This document shows, in pieces, positions 35,734-44,162 of a stretch of 64,000 bases of DNA; position 1 is the first letter of the stretch, and each line of letters opens with the position of its first letter. The stretch is from NCBI GenBank assembly GCA_026418675.1, contig JAOAAX010000006.1, forward strand, positions 1-64,000, in the 5' to 3' direction. This stretch comes from Chthoniobacterales bacterium. Lineage in GTDB: Bacteria > Verrucomicrobiota > Verrucomicrobiia > Chthoniobacterales > DYNR01. Under the pieces are notes generated by a model, which made no database searches, was not told where the DNA came from, and saw only the letters and a program-made list of their open reading frames with translations. Position numbers and translations under genes: made by a program.

Positions 35734-36720
35734 ATGCTCAGTCGCGTCGCTGACTCTTGTTTCTGGATAGCAAGGTATGTTGAACGTGCTGAAACTAACG
35801 CACGCCTCCTCGTCGTTAATCATCAGCTCCTCCTCGATTTCCAAGACCAAGAGCCAGATGTCGAACGTAAACATTGGGAACCAATCCTCGGCACCCTAGA
35901 AGCTCAGGAAATCTTCTATAGATTTTACCAACGCGCCAACTCCGACACAGTTCAGGAGTTCGTTACCTTCGAAAAAGAAAACCCTAACTCAATCCTCAGT
36001 TGCTTGGCAGCAGCAAGAGAAAACGCACGAACCATACGTGAGCAAATTACCTCAGAAATGTGGGAGCAGCTCAACAAGCTCTACCTCTACTTAAAAAGTC
36101 CTCAGGGTAGACAAGATTTCATCAATAGCCCCTACAACTTCTATTACTCAATCATAGAGGGAGTTCACATGTTCCATGGAATCACAGATGCAACTATGTC
36201 TCACGACGAAGGATGGCTCTTCCTCCAAACCGGTAAATTCCTCGAACGCGCCGACTCCACTTCCCGCGTCCTCGACATCAAATATCACATCATCCTCCCT
36301 TCAGGCGAACCAGTTGGCGGAAATATTGACCTCACACAATGGAGAGCCGTCCTCCGCTCTTGTAGTGCCCTAGAACCCTACTTGAAAATCTACTCCGGCC
36401 AGGTCAAAAGTTGGCACGTAGCCGAATTCCTCATCCTTAACCGCCTCTTCCCCCGCTCCATCCGCTTCTGCGTTGATAGCCTCGATCACCACCTCCACAA
36501 AATTTCCGGCTCAGAAGAGAGAACTTTCGTCAACGAAGCCGAACGCCTCTCCGGCAAACTTAGATCCGAATTAGATTACGAGACTATTAACTCCATTTTT
36601 CAGTTCGGCCTCCATCAATTCCTCGATAAAATTCAACGCGAGCTGATCGAAATCTCCGATTCCCTCGTCGCAACCTATTGCTCGTGGCTGCCAGCAGCAG
36701 AATTTTTAACAATTTCCTAA
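35734..36720 (+). CDS. alpha-E domain protein
   Basis: A 328-residue, mostly helical protein of the alpha-E family (former DUF403). The start MLSRVADSCFWIARYVERAE is characteristic, as are EGVHMFHGITDATMSHDEGW, FLERADSTSRVLDIKYH and FPRSIRFCVDSLDHHL. Gene order and 2 bp spacing with the ATP-grasp gene suggest a joint complex. It has no known catalytic motif. Confidence 0.93.
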   Translation: MLSRVADSCFWIARYVERAETNARLLVVNHQLLLDFQDQEPDVERKHWEPILGTLEAQEIFYRFYQRANSDTVQEFVTFEKENPNSILSCLAAARENARTIREQITSEMWEQLNKLYLYLKSPQGRQDFINSPYNFYYSIIEGVHMFHGITDATMSHDEGWLFLQTGKFLERADSTSRVLDIKYHIILPSGEPVGGNIDLTQWRAVLRSCSALEPYLKIYSGQVKSWHVAEFLILNRLFPRSIRFCVDSLDHHLHKISGSEERTFVNEAERLSGKLRSELDYETINSIFQFGLHQFLDKIQRELIEISDSLVATYCSWLPAAEFLTIS

Positions 36721-37059
36721 ATCAATGATTAAAGATAAATTTGTCTTTTTAGCACGTCACTCTTTCTTCGTCCGGCCAACCATAGTAGCAGGCCCGCCTC
36801 TCCACCCCTGAACACATTTACAATCAAACCCCAAACAACTACCACCCTTTCGCCGCTCACCAACTTTCCGATAAAAGTTCCATAAACAACTAACCAAATA
36901 AACTCCACTACTCAAAATTGCACCAACCAACAAAAACCACTCAATAATCCAATTCATACCAACTTCATATTACCTCTTTTTTCAGTTTGCGAACGAAATT
37001 CTCTGCCCTGCAGCTTGATACCCACTCTCCCAATAAGAAATAATTTTTAAAAATTTTTT
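36721..37059. other. intergenic region after the alpha-E gene
   Basis: About 340 bp of AT-rich sequence. It holds one doubtful small minus-strand frame (listed separately) and, towards its right end, poly-T/poly-A runs that precede the tRNA-tuf promoter. Nothing else recognisable. Confidence 0.5.
36757..36957 (-). CDS. possible small membrane protein, Cys-containing
   Basis: A 66-codon frame. The first 25 residues form one hydrophobic helix (WIIEWFLLVGAILSSGVYLV), followed by a basic stretch and CLGFDCKC. This layout (one helix, basic linker, C-terminal cysteines) recalls FeoB-associated small Cys-rich proteins, but no feo gene is near, and the match is only in layout. It could also be a chance frame. 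Low confidence. Confidence 0.3.
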   Translation of the reverse strand: MNWIIEWFLLVGAILSSGVYLVSCLWNFYRKVGERRKGGSCLGFDCKCVQGWRGGPATMVGRTKKE

Positions 37060-37087
37060 TTGACACAAAAAATAGAAATGCTACATT
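37060..37087 (+). promoter_or_regulatory. promoter upstream of tRNA-Thr and tuf
   Basis: TTGACA at 37060-37065, a perfect -35 hexamer, is followed 16 bp later by TACATT at 37082-37087. An A/T tract lies just upstream, like an UP element. Transcription would start near 37094 and pass through a GC-rich leader into tRNA-Thr. Confidence 0.65.
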
Positions 37088-37093
37088 TTCAAC

Positions 37094-37262
37094 CCGCCTA
37101 TTCCGAATAGCGGGGAGCATCGGGCATAATTCCATTTGTTCCCACGACTTATCGGGAAAGCGTCCGGGTGGCGCCGTCCGCCCTTCGCTATGAGAGCCCA
37201 CCAAATTTCTCGTAGCTTCTAGAGACTCACTCTAAAAGGCCGAACGGCGCCCTCCGGTTTTC
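37094..37262 (+). ncRNA. structured GC-rich leader or small RNA before tRNA-Thr (unidentified)
   Basis: About 170 nt between the promoter and the tRNA, clearly richer in GC than the neighbouring spacer. It contains inverted pairs: CTATT-CCG-AATAG extended by CCCG/CGGG with one bulged C near 37098-37116, and GGGTGG/CCGCCC around 37167-37183. An 11 nt near-repeat (GGCGCCGTCCG, GGCGCCCTCCG) occurs at 37170 and 37246. No reading frame is convincing and I recognise no known RNA family. It could be a processed leader, a regulatory leader of tuf, or an independent RNA. Confidence 0.35.
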
Positions 37263-37265
37263 CAC

Positions 37266-37341
37266 GCCCATGTAGCTCAGTTGGCAGAGCACGTCCTTGG
37301 TAAGGACGAGGTCGCCGGTTCAATCCCGGTCATGGGCTCCA
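37266..37341 (+). tRNA. tRNA-Thr (anticodon GGU), CCA encoded
   Basis: Full cloverleaf: acceptor GCCCATG/CATGGGC, D arm with AGCTCAGTTGGCAGAGC, anticodon stem CGTCC/GGACG around loop TTGGTAA with anticodon GGT, and T arm GGTTCAATCC. Discriminator T at 37338 is followed by an encoded CCA. It lies about 80 bp before tuf, a common pairing, and is probably cotranscribed with it. Confidence 0.96.
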
Positions 37342-37423
37342 CTTTCCACTCCACCAGCGGTCCTTACCGCTTCTAAAACTTTTAAACCAAATTCACAAAA
37401 ACTAAACTACCTAAATCCTAACT

Positions 37424-38608
37424 ATGGCTAAAGAACAGTTCCAGCGCACTAAGCCACACGTTAACATCGGCACCATCGGCCACGTTGACCACGGCAAAAC
37501 AACCCTCACCGCCGCCATCACCCATATCCTTGCTAAACAAGGCAAAGCTCAGGCCAAGCGTTACGACGAAATTGATAACGCACCTGAAGAAAAAGAACGC
37601 GGCATCACAATCAACACAGCACACGTCGAATACGAAACCGACAAACGCCACTACGCCCACGTAGATTGCCCAGGCCACGCCGACTATGTCAAAAACATGA
37701 TCACTGGCGCAGCTCAAATGGACGGCGCCATCCTCGTCGTAAGCGCAGCCGACGGCCCCATGCCACAAACCCGCGAACACATCCTCCTCGCACGCCAAGT
37801 CGGCGTTCCAGCCATGGTCGTGTTCTTAAACAAAGTTGATATGGTGGACGATAAAGATCTCCTCGAACTCGTCGAAATGGAAGTCCGCGAGCTCCTTAGC
37901 AAATACGAATTCCCTGGCGACGAGATTCCTATCATTAAAGGTAGCGCCCTCAAAGCACTCGAGGGTGACCCAAATTACGAAAAATGCATCCTCGAACTCA
38001 TGGACGCTTGCGATAAATACATCCCAGAACCAGAACGTCCAATTGACCAGCCCTTCCTTATGCCTATCGAGGACGTTTTCAACATCGAAGGCCGTGGCAC
38101 TGTCGCTACTGGCCGCGTCGAACGTGGCGTCCTCAAGAAAATGGAAGAAGTCGAAATCGTAGGCCTCCGACCAACTCAGAAAACAACTTGCACCGACATC
38201 GAAATGTTCCGCAAAGTGCTCGATGAAGCACGCGCAGGCGATAATGTCGGTTGCCTCCTCCGCGGTATCAAGAAAGATGACATCGAGCGTGGCCAGGTCC
38301 TCGCAAAACCAGGCACAATTACCCCTCATAAAAAATTCAAAGCAGAAGTTTACGTCCTCAGCAAAGAAGAGGGCGGCCGCCACACCCCATTCTTCTCCAA
38401 TTATAGGCCGCAGTTTTACTTCAGAACTACAGACGTCACTGGCACTATTAAGCTCCCAGAAGGGGTTGATATGGTCATGCCGGGGGACAACGTCTCCCTC
38501 GAAGTTGAGCTCATCACTCCAATCGCTATGGAAAAAACTATTCGTTTCGCAATCCGCGAAGGCGGCCGAACCGTCGGCGCAGGTCGCGTATCTGAAATCC
38601 TCGATTGA
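37424..38608 (+). CDS. tuf: elongation factor Tu
   Basis: GTPase that brings aminoacyl-tRNA to the ribosome, 394 residues. Nucleotide motifs [33 protein letters not shown] and the switch region [12 protein letters not shown] are intact, as is the C-terminal [18 protein letters not shown]. It is flanked by tRNA-Thr upstream and tRNA-Trp downstream. Codon use is strongly biased (many GCC/GCA, CTC, AAA), as expected for a highly expressed gene. Long antisense frames across it are artefacts. Confidence 0.99.
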   Translation: MAKEQFQRTKPHVNIGTIGHVDHGKTTLTAAITHILAKQGKAQAKRYDEIDNAPEEKERGITINTAHVEYETDKRHYAHVDCPGHADYVKNMITGAAQMDGAILVVSAADGPMPQTREHILLARQVGVPAMVVFLNKVDMVDDKDLLELVEMEVRELLSKYEFPGDEIPIIKGSALKALEGDPNYEKCILELMDACDKYIPEPERPIDQPFLMPIEDVFNIEGRGTVATGRVERGVLKKMEEVEIVGLRPTQKTTCTDIEMFRKVLDEARAGDNVGCLLRGIKKDDIERGQVLAKPGTITPHKKFKAEVYVLSKEEGGRHTPFFSNYRPQFYFRTTDVTGTIKLPEGVDMVMPGDNVSLEVELITPIAMEKTIRFAIREGGRTVGAGRVSEILD

Positions 38609-38663
38609 CAATAACTCTTTTCTCGCTTCTTTATCTTTATACCGCATTCCCTTCCACTAATGT

Positions 38664-38736
38664 AGGCCAGTAGCTCAATTGGTAGAGTAGCGGTCTCCAA
38701 AACCGTTGGTTGGGGGTTCGAGTCCCTCCTGGCCTG
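38664..38736 (+). tRNA. tRNA-Trp (anticodon CCA)
   Basis: Acceptor AGGCCAG/CTGGCCT, D arm TAGCTCAATTGGTAGAGTA, anticodon region CGGTCTCCAAAACCG with anticodon CCA, T arm GGGGGTTCGAGTCCCTC and discriminator G. The 3' CCA is not fully encoded. It lies between tuf and secE, the standard bacterial place for tRNA-Trp. Confidence 0.96.
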
Positions 38737-38788
38737 CATCTCGCACTAACTAAAACAATCGAGCCGCTTCAAGAGTTACAAGCGAAGA

Positions 38789-39004
38789 ATGTTCGCTAAA
38801 ACAAAAAAATTCCTTCAAGAAGTCCGAGCCGAACTTTCCAAAGCCCAGTGGCCTTGGAACCCCAGCGAAAAAGGCTTTAAACGTTACAAAGAACTTTGGG
38901 ATTCCACTCTCGTAGTCGTTATTGCAATGCTTATTGTCGGCGGCTATATCGCTTTCTTCGATCTCGTAACTATAAACGTTGTCGGTTTCCTTACCCGTCC
39001 CTAA
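38789..39004 (+). CDS. secE: preprotein translocase subunit SecE
   Basis: Short SecE (71 residues) with a single membrane helix at about 45-65, preceded by the conserved amphipathic part FLQEVRAELSKAQWPWNPS. It stabilises SecY in the inner-membrane channel. Position between tRNA-Trp and nusG is canonical. Confidence 0.95.
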   Translation: MFAKTKKFLQEVRAELSKAQWPWNPSEKGFKRYKELWDSTLVVVIAMLIVGGYIAFFDLVTINVVGFLTRP

Positions 39005-39019
39005 TCCGTCCTAAAAAAG

Positions 39020-39583
39020 ATGCCCCTAGCCCCTCGCGACCAGTGGTTCGTTATCCAAGTCCTCTCAGGGCATGAAAAAAAAATCCGTGACGACATCCTC
39101 AAACGCGCAAAAGCGAAAGAAATGAGCGATGTCGTCTTTAACGTCCTCGTCCCAACAGAACGTGTTCAAGAAATAAAACGAGGCAAACGCTCCGAATCCA
39201 CTCGCAAATTTTTCCCAGGCTACATCATCGTCAATATGCACCTGCTCGACGAAAACGATGAGCCTATCGAAAAAACGTGGCACTTCCTCCGCGAAACGAA
39301 CGGCGTTATCGGCTTCGCAGGAAACCGAGAAAAACCTACTCCAATGTCCAAAATCGAAGTCGAAGCCATCCTTCACCAAACAGAAAAAAGCGACGAAAGC
39401 ATCAAACCCAAAGTCCAGTTCGAACCTGGCGATAAAGTCAAAGTCGCAGATGGCCCATTCGAAAATCAAACTGGAGTTGTCGAGGAAGTTGACCCCGAAC
39501 GAGGGAAACTACGCGTTTCTGTTAACATCTTCGGTCGAGATACCCCTGTCGAGCTCGAGTATTGGCAAGTCGAAAAAGCGTAA
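39020..39583 (+). CDS. nusG: transcription termination/antitermination factor NusG
   Basis: NusG, 187 residues. The N-terminal NGN domain has QWFVIQVLSGHEKKI and FFPGYIIVNM; the C-terminal KOW domain has FEPGDKVKVADGPFENQTG and NIFGRDTPVELEYWQVE. It couples RNA polymerase with ribosome or Rho. In most bacteria rplK and rplA follow; here the next gene is pyrH, so the gene order is broken after nusG. Confidence 0.97.
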   Translation: MPLAPRDQWFVIQVLSGHEKKIRDDILKRAKAKEMSDVVFNVLVPTERVQEIKRGKRSESTRKFFPGYIIVNMHLLDENDEPIEKTWHFLRETNGVIGFAGNREKPTPMSKIEVEAILHQTEKSDESIKPKVQFEPGDKVKVADGPFENQTGVVEEVDPERGKLRVSVNIFGRDTPVELEYWQVEKA

Positions 39584-39596
39584 TTCAGCTTTTTTA
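39573..39596 (+). terminator. possible terminator at the end of nusG
   Basis: AAAAAGC (39573-39579) can pair with GCTTTTT (39588-39594) around an 8 nt loop, followed by a T run. The stem is short and A/U-rich and overlaps the last codons, so strength is doubtful. Confidence 0.3.
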
Positions 39597-39693
39597 GTCC
39601 GTTTTTTAAATTACCCTTTTTCTTTAAAACAACCTCTACCACCCGCGACCTTTTTCTTTTCAAAAACAGCAATTTGGAGTGTGATTGTGCAGC

Positions 39694-40452
39694 ATGTCTG
39701 AAACCACTCCCTCCCCGTTAGAAAATAGAAAACCAGCCTACAAACGAATCGTCCTCAAACTTAGTGGAGAAGCTCTCAGAGCACAAGGCTCACAAGAAAC
39801 AATCTCCCCAGAAATCGTATCTTCAATCGCGCAAGAAATTAAAGAAGTCCATTCCCTCGGCGTTCAACTGGCAATCGTCGTCGGAGGCGGAAACATCTGG
39901 CGAGGTCTCGCTGCAAGTCACCGCGGCATGAACCGTGCAACCGCTGATTACATGGGAATGCTCGCTACCGCCATCAATGGCATGGCACTCATGAGTGCTC
40001 TCGAAAACATCGGCGTCATCACTCGCGTCCAAACCGCAATCGAAATGCACAACATCGCTGAACCCTTCATCCTCCGCCGCGCAACCCGTCACCTCGAACG
40101 CGGCAGAGTCGTCATCTTTGTCGCAGGAACCGGCAGTCCCTTCTTTTCTACCGACACCACCGCCGCTCTCCGCGCAAACGAAATCGGAGCAGACATCATC
40201 TTCAAAGCTACCAAAGTGGATGGTATTTACGACTCCGACCCCTTAAAAAATCCAAACGCAAAAAAATTTGATCGTATCACCTACTCTCAAGCCCTCTCTA
40301 TGCGTCTTGAAGTTATGGATTCAACTGCTTTTAGCCTTTGCATGGATAACCGCATGAAAATCCTCGTATTCAACCTCAATCAACCGCGCAATATCTACCG
40401 TGCCGTCCTGGGAGAACCAGTAGGCACTCTCGTTACTGATAAATTTGATTAA
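39694..40452 (+). CDS. pyrH: UMP kinase
   Basis: Hexameric bacterial UMP kinase converting UMP to UDP. Seen: [65 protein letters not shown] (quoted in part as [11 protein letters not shown]), and [10 protein letters not shown]. The ATG at 39694 gives 252 residues. An in-frame TTG at 39685 has GGAG at a better distance (5 nt), so three more residues are possible. frr follows 110 bp later; the pyrH-frr pair is conserved in bacteria. Confidence 0.97.
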   Translation: MSETTPSPLENRKPAYKRIVLKLSGEALRAQGSQETISPEIVSSIAQEIKEVHSLGVQLAIVVGGGNIWRGLAASHRGMNRATADYMGMLATAINGMALMSALENIGVITRVQTAIEMHNIAEPFILRRATRHLERGRVVIFVAGTGSPFFSTDTTAALRANEIGADIIFKATKVDGIYDSDPLKNPNAKKFDRITYSQALSMRLEVMDSTAFSLCMDNRMKILVFNLNQPRNIYRAVLGEPVGTLVTDKFD

Positions 40453-40562
40453 TCCCATAATCATTTTTCCTACCTCATTATCTAAAATTTAATCCTCGCG
40501 CAGGTATTGATTCTCCTCGCTCCTTTGCTACAAAACACTTCCACAACATTAACCGAAAATTT

Positions 40563-41123
40563 ATGGACCTGGACGAAATAAATCTCGAAGCGGAAGAAGC
40601 TATGGAACGTGCTGTCTCCTATCTCCAACATGAATTCGCTTCCATCCGCACAGGAAAAGCTAGCCCATCTCTCGTCGAAAACCTCGACGTCGAAGCTTAC
40701 GGCACAAGCATGAAACTCAAACAACTGGCTGTCATATCAGCTCCAGAAGCCAGACTCCTCGTCATTCAACCCTTCGACGCAAACACAACCCAGGACATCG
40801 CCAAAGCTATCCAAGAATCACGCCTTGGCATCAATCCAGCTGTCGAAGGTAAAATCATCCGCCTCCCCATACCCGAACTATCGGAAGACAGGCGCAGAGA
40901 ACTTGTTAAAGCCGTCCGCCAAATAGCAGAAGAAAGTCGTGTCCGTGTCCGCTCTTCTCGCCGGGAAGCCATTGAAGCTGCCCGCAAACTGCAAAAAGAA
41001 GGAAAAATCACCGAAGACGATCTCAAAATAGCAGAGAAGGACATCCAAAAACTCACAGACGATTTCATCAAAAAAATTGACGAACATTTAGCATCCAAAG
41101 AAGCAGAACTCATGCGCATTTAA
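40563..41123 (+). CDS. frr: ribosome recycling factor
   Basis: Ribosome recycling factor, 186 residues, which with EF-G splits post-termination ribosomes. Seen: EFASIRTGKASPSLVENLDVE-type N-terminal motif (in part SIRTGKASPSLVENL), YGTSMKLKQLAVISAPEARL (20 residues), GINPAVEGKIIRLPIPELSE (20) and KDIQKLTDDFIKKIDEHLASKE-like C-terminus. The usual helix-bundle length is kept. It sits directly after pyrH. Confidence 0.97.
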   Translation: MDLDEINLEAEEAMERAVSYLQHEFASIRTGKASPSLVENLDVEAYGTSMKLKQLAVISAPEARLLVIQPFDANTTQDIAKAIQESRLGINPAVEGKIIRLPIPELSEDRRRELVKAVRQIAEESRVRVRSSRREAIEAARKLQKEGKITEDDLKIAEKDIQKLTDDFIKKIDEHLASKEAELMRI

Positions 41124-41153
41124 ATCGCTCTACCTTACCTAACATCCAACTAA

Positions 41154-41657
41154 ATGAAACACCGTCTGGCTCGCTTCTCTCTCCTTATTTTTATAACTGT
41201 TACACATTTGCTTCTAACCTCTACACTTCTCTCGCAAACACCGCGTCCATTCCCAGAATTCCGATGGCTCGACTACTCCGGAAAACCAGTCTCTTCAAAA
41301 AATCTCGCCGGGAGTCCCATCATAGTCCTCTTCTCTCCAACTTTCAAAAATTGGCAATTAAAACAACAAATAAAACAACTCGAAAAAATCTACCAATTAC
41401 TCGCTGCAGAAAAAACTCTCTGTTTTCTAGCAACTAATCAATTTCCACAGAAAGTCATCTCGAATATCCCTTTCCTATTTGTCGCTAACCCAAACGAACT
41501 CTCTCAAAAACTCAACCTCCCCTCAAAATTTGCCATTGCTATCGTTGGACGCGACGGAAACCTTGACCTCATAACACACCGTCGCCAGAGCGGTCAGCGC
41601 GTTCTCGACATCATTCGCAACTCCTTCGCATCCCAACAAGCACTTCGAAGGCCCTAA
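41154..41657 (+). CDS. exported thioredoxin-fold-like protein without active-site cysteines
   Basis: A 167-residue protein with a signal peptide at about 1-30 (hydrophobic, ending LLSQTP). The mature part shows FPEFRWLDYSGKPVSSKNLA, then IIVLFSPTFKNW, where redox thioredoxins have a CxxC, and FAIAIVGRDGNLDLITHRR near the end. This layout resembles thioredoxin/AhpC or DUF4174-like domains, but without cysteines it cannot do disulfide chemistry. It lies between frr and gltX on the same strand. Function not known. Confidence 0.7.
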   Translation: MKHRLARFSLLIFITVTHLLLTSTLLSQTPRPFPEFRWLDYSGKPVSSKNLAGSPIIVLFSPTFKNWQLKQQIKQLEKIYQLLAAEKTLCFLATNQFPQKVISNIPFLFVANPNELSQKLNLPSKFAIAIVGRDGNLDLITHRRQSGQRVLDIIRNSFASQQALRRP

Positions 41658-41668
41658 TTCATTTGCTT

Positions 41669-42997
41669 ATGTCATCCCATCAAGTCCGAACTCGCTTCGC
41701 CCCTTCCCCAACTGGTTATCTCCACGTCGGCGGTGCCCGCACTGCTCTCTTCAATTGGCTCTTCGCAAAAAAAAATAATGGCAAATTCATACTCCGAATC
41801 GAGGATACAGACGCTAAACGCAACACAACCGAATCCTACGAAGCAATCTTCAAAGGGCTTCACTGGCTTGGCATAACCTGGGACGAAGGTCCTGACATCG
41901 GCGGCCCATATGGCCCCTATTTCCAAAGCCAAAGAAACACGATCTACGAAAAATACCTCAATCTCCTCGACAAGCGTGGTTTCCTCTACGAAGACCAAGG
42001 GGCTATACGCTTCCGCTCCCCACGAAAAAAAATCACCGTCGCTGATTTGGTTTGTGGGAACATCGAGTTCGACTTGTCAAACCCCATTACGCATCCCGAT
42101 ATGACCATCCGACGCCCCGATGGCTCCTGGATTTTCCACTTCGTCAACGTCATCGATGACATCGAAATGCAAATTTCCCATGTCATTCGTGGGGAAGACC
42201 ACCTTTCAAATACCCCAAAACATATCGAACTCTATCACGCCCTTGATGCTGTGCCTCCTCTCTTTGCCCATATTCCACTCATCCTTAACAAAGAAGGCAA
42301 AAAACTTAGTAAACGCGACGGCGGCGCAAGCCTCGATCTCTACATCGAAAAAGGCTATGCCCCAGAAGCAGTAGCGAATTACCTTTGCCTCCTCGGTTGG
42401 TCCCCTAAAGATAACCGCGAATTTTTCACACTAGAGGAAATTATCCAAAAATTTGAACTCTCCCAGATCAACAGAAGAAACGCCGTCTTCGATACAGACA
42501 AATGTTATTGGTTGCAGGGCCAACATACACAGAAAATGCCCCTCTCCAGATACCGTGAACTTGCACTGCCTTATATCCAACGCGCAGGTATAAACTACCC
42601 TTCGTTAGATGAGTTGGACAAAGTGCTCGAAATTGTTAAGGAAAAAGTGCGCTTATTTTCCGACATCCCCTCTTGGATCCGCTGCTTCTTCGACGAAAAC
42701 TTCGAAATCGAACCAGAAGCTCAACAAAAAGTTCTCTCCCAGCCCGGAACTTCTGATCGCTTGAAAGCTCTCCGCCAGGCACTCGCTGCATCTCCCGTCT
42801 GGCAACTAGAAACTATTGAAGCAACTTTCAAAAATCTCGCCTCTCAAAAAAGCGAAAAAACTGGCAATTACATCCATCCAGCTCGCGTCGCTGTAAGCGG
42901 TAGAACTGTCGGCCCAAGCCTTTATCACATGCTTCAAATTTTAGGACAGGAAAAAACTCTCGCCCGCTTACAAAAAGCAGAAGCTCTTGCTTCTTAA
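41669..42997 (+). CDS. gltX: glutamyl-tRNA synthetase
   Basis: Class I aminoacyl-tRNA synthetase charging tRNA-Glu. HIGH motif variant HVGG at the start (RFAPSPTGYLHVGGARTALF), the ATP-loop KLSKRDG in place of KMSKS, and RILRIEDTD-like FILRIEDTDAKR. From the ATG at 41669 the protein has 442 residues; a TTG six bases upstream is in frame. Length is slightly short but complete to the anticodon-binding domain. Whether it also charges tRNA-Gln depends on GatCAB, which is not in view. tRNA-Leu follows. Confidence 0.96.
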   Translation: MSSHQVRTRFAPSPTGYLHVGGARTALFNWLFAKKNNGKFILRIEDTDAKRNTTESYEAIFKGLHWLGITWDEGPDIGGPYGPYFQSQRNTIYEKYLNLLDKRGFLYEDQGAIRFRSPRKKITVADLVCGNIEFDLSNPITHPDMTIRRPDGSWIFHFVNVIDDIEMQISHVIRGEDHLSNTPKHIELYHALDAVPPLFAHIPLILNKEGKKLSKRDGGASLDLYIEKGYAPEAVANYLCLLGWSPKDNREFFTLEEIIQKFELSQINRRNAVFDTDKCYWLQGQHTQKMPLSRYRELALPYIQRAGINYPSLDELDKVLEIVKEKVRLFSDIPSWIRCFFDENFEIEPEAQQKVLSQPGTSDRLKALRQALAASPVWQLETIEATFKNLASQKSEKTGNYIHPARVAVSGRTVGPSLYHMLQILGQEKTLARLQKAEALAS

Positions 42998-43059
42998 CTA
43001 AATGTTAGCTAACTTTCTCGCCTGCTTACTCAACTTATAATCTCTTCGTGAGAAATAAC

Positions 43060-43141
43060 GCCCGGGTGGCGGAATTGGCAGACGCGCCAGACTTAGGATC
43101 TGGTGGAGAAATCCTTAAGGGTTCGAGTCCCTTCCCGGGCA
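43060..43141 (+). tRNA. tRNA-Leu (anticodon UAG)
   Basis: Acceptor GCCCGGG/CCCGGGC, anticodon stem CCAGA/TCTGG with loop CTTAGGA and anticodon TAG, a short class II variable arm (GGA/TCC stem) and T arm AAGGG/CCCTT. Discriminator A; CCA not encoded. It stands alone between gltX and the LpxH-like gene. Confidence 0.95.
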
Positions 43142-43247
43142 ATGTCCATCTCCGCCCCCCAACGATCCTCACCTGTTACAAAAGATTCACAATTAAAAAC
43201 ATGAACCTGCATAGAAACCAAATAACTTTGCAGGAGATCCTCTATTG

Positions 43248-44162
43248 ATGAATTCTTATCGCTCCATTTGGATTTCTGACGTTCACCTCGGAACAAAGGG
43301 TTGCCAGGCAAAAGCTCTACTCGACTTCCTCAAATACAACGAGTCTCAAAACCTTTTCATTGTCGGCGACTTGATAGACATCTGGGCTCTACGTCGCGGT
43401 ATCTACTGGCCTCAGGAACATAGTGATGTCCTACAAAAAATCCTTAGAAAAGGACGCAAAGGAACTCGTATTATCTACATCACAGGCAACCACGACGAAT
43501 TCTTTGAGGACTTCCACGGCGCTTATGCTAGTGTAAGTATTCAACAGAATGCTCTTCACATCACTGCCGATGGAAAGAGAATACTCATAATTCATGGCCA
43601 CGAATTAGATACAGTAGTCCAAAATATGGGCTGGCTCGCCCACCTTGGAGACATCGGTTACTCACTCCTTATTCGATGCAATTGGATCGTTAATCGCATT
43701 AGGCGTCTCTTCGGGCTCGGCTATTGGTCATTAAGCGCATACGTCAAAGCTGGTGTTAAAAATGTCGTCAGTTTTATTGGTAAATTTGAAGAGGCAATTG
43801 TCCGTTATGCAGCCGATTTTGAAGTGGATGCCGTCCTCTGCGGCCATATCCATACACCCGCCCATCGAGTTATTAACGGTATCGAATATTGGAATACAGG
43901 CGATTGGGTCGAAAGCTGCTCAGCCATAGTTGAACATTTTGACGGAAGAATTGAGCTCATCCGTTGGCAGGAAATAATCAACCCCCAAATCCTTGTCTTC
44001 GCAAATAAACCGGACACCGCCTCAAACCCCACTCACTCCTCCCGATCCGAAATCCTCTCTGAGCCCCTGCCAGACCCAATTCGCCCAACATCTCCTCCCT
44101 CTGTATTTTCCACTCCTTCCACTTCCGCCTCCAATTCCCGCCTCCAAGCCCTAGATAAATAA
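43248..44162 (+). CDS. LpxH-like metallophosphoesterase (UDP-2,3-diacylglucosamine diphosphatase family)
   Basis: Calcineurin-like phosphoesterase of about 304 residues. Metal motifs: SDVHLG, VGDLIDIW, TGNHDEFF, IIHGHELD and CGHIHTPAH. This pattern and the hydrophobic/basic insert fit the LpxH/YbbF-type enzymes that make lipid X in lipid A synthesis, though other phosphatases share it. AGGAG lies before the ATG, one of few such sites in the window; an in-frame TTG precedes the ATG. The last 45 residues are a Ser/Pro-rich tail outside the family core and are coded by DNA that also encodes, in antisense, the tail of PssA. Confidence 0.88.
   Translation: MNSYRSIWISDVHLGTKGCQAKALLDFLKYNESQNLFIVGDLIDIWALRRGIYWPQEHSDVLQKILRKGRKGTRIIYITGNHDEFFEDFHGAYASVSIQQNALHITADGKRILIIHGHELDTVVQNMGWLAHLGDIGYSLLIRCNWIVNRIRRLFGLGYWSLSAYVKAGVKNVVSFIGKFEEAIVRYAADFEVDAVLCGHIHTPAHRVINGIEYWNTGDWVESCSAIVEHFDGRIELIRWQEIINPQILVFANKPDTASNPTHSSRSEILSEPLPDPIRPTSPPSVFSTPSTSASNSRLQALDK

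Noticed and set aside
36965-37204. 79-codon minus-strand frame before the tRNA
   Set aside because: Overlaps the promoter and the GC-rich leader and shows no protein-like pattern.
37094-37262. RNase P or 6S RNA
   Set aside because: A short GGAAAG-like stretch recalled RNase P, but the region is too short and lacks its conserved blocks; no 6S-like long hairpin.
37826-38647. 273-codon minus-strand frame opposite tuf
   Set aside because: Shadow of the strongly biased tuf codons; acidic/Phe-rich product without motifs.
43060-43141. tRNA-Leu as a phage or island attachment site
   Set aside because: No integrase and no second copy of the tRNA 3' end was noticed nearby.
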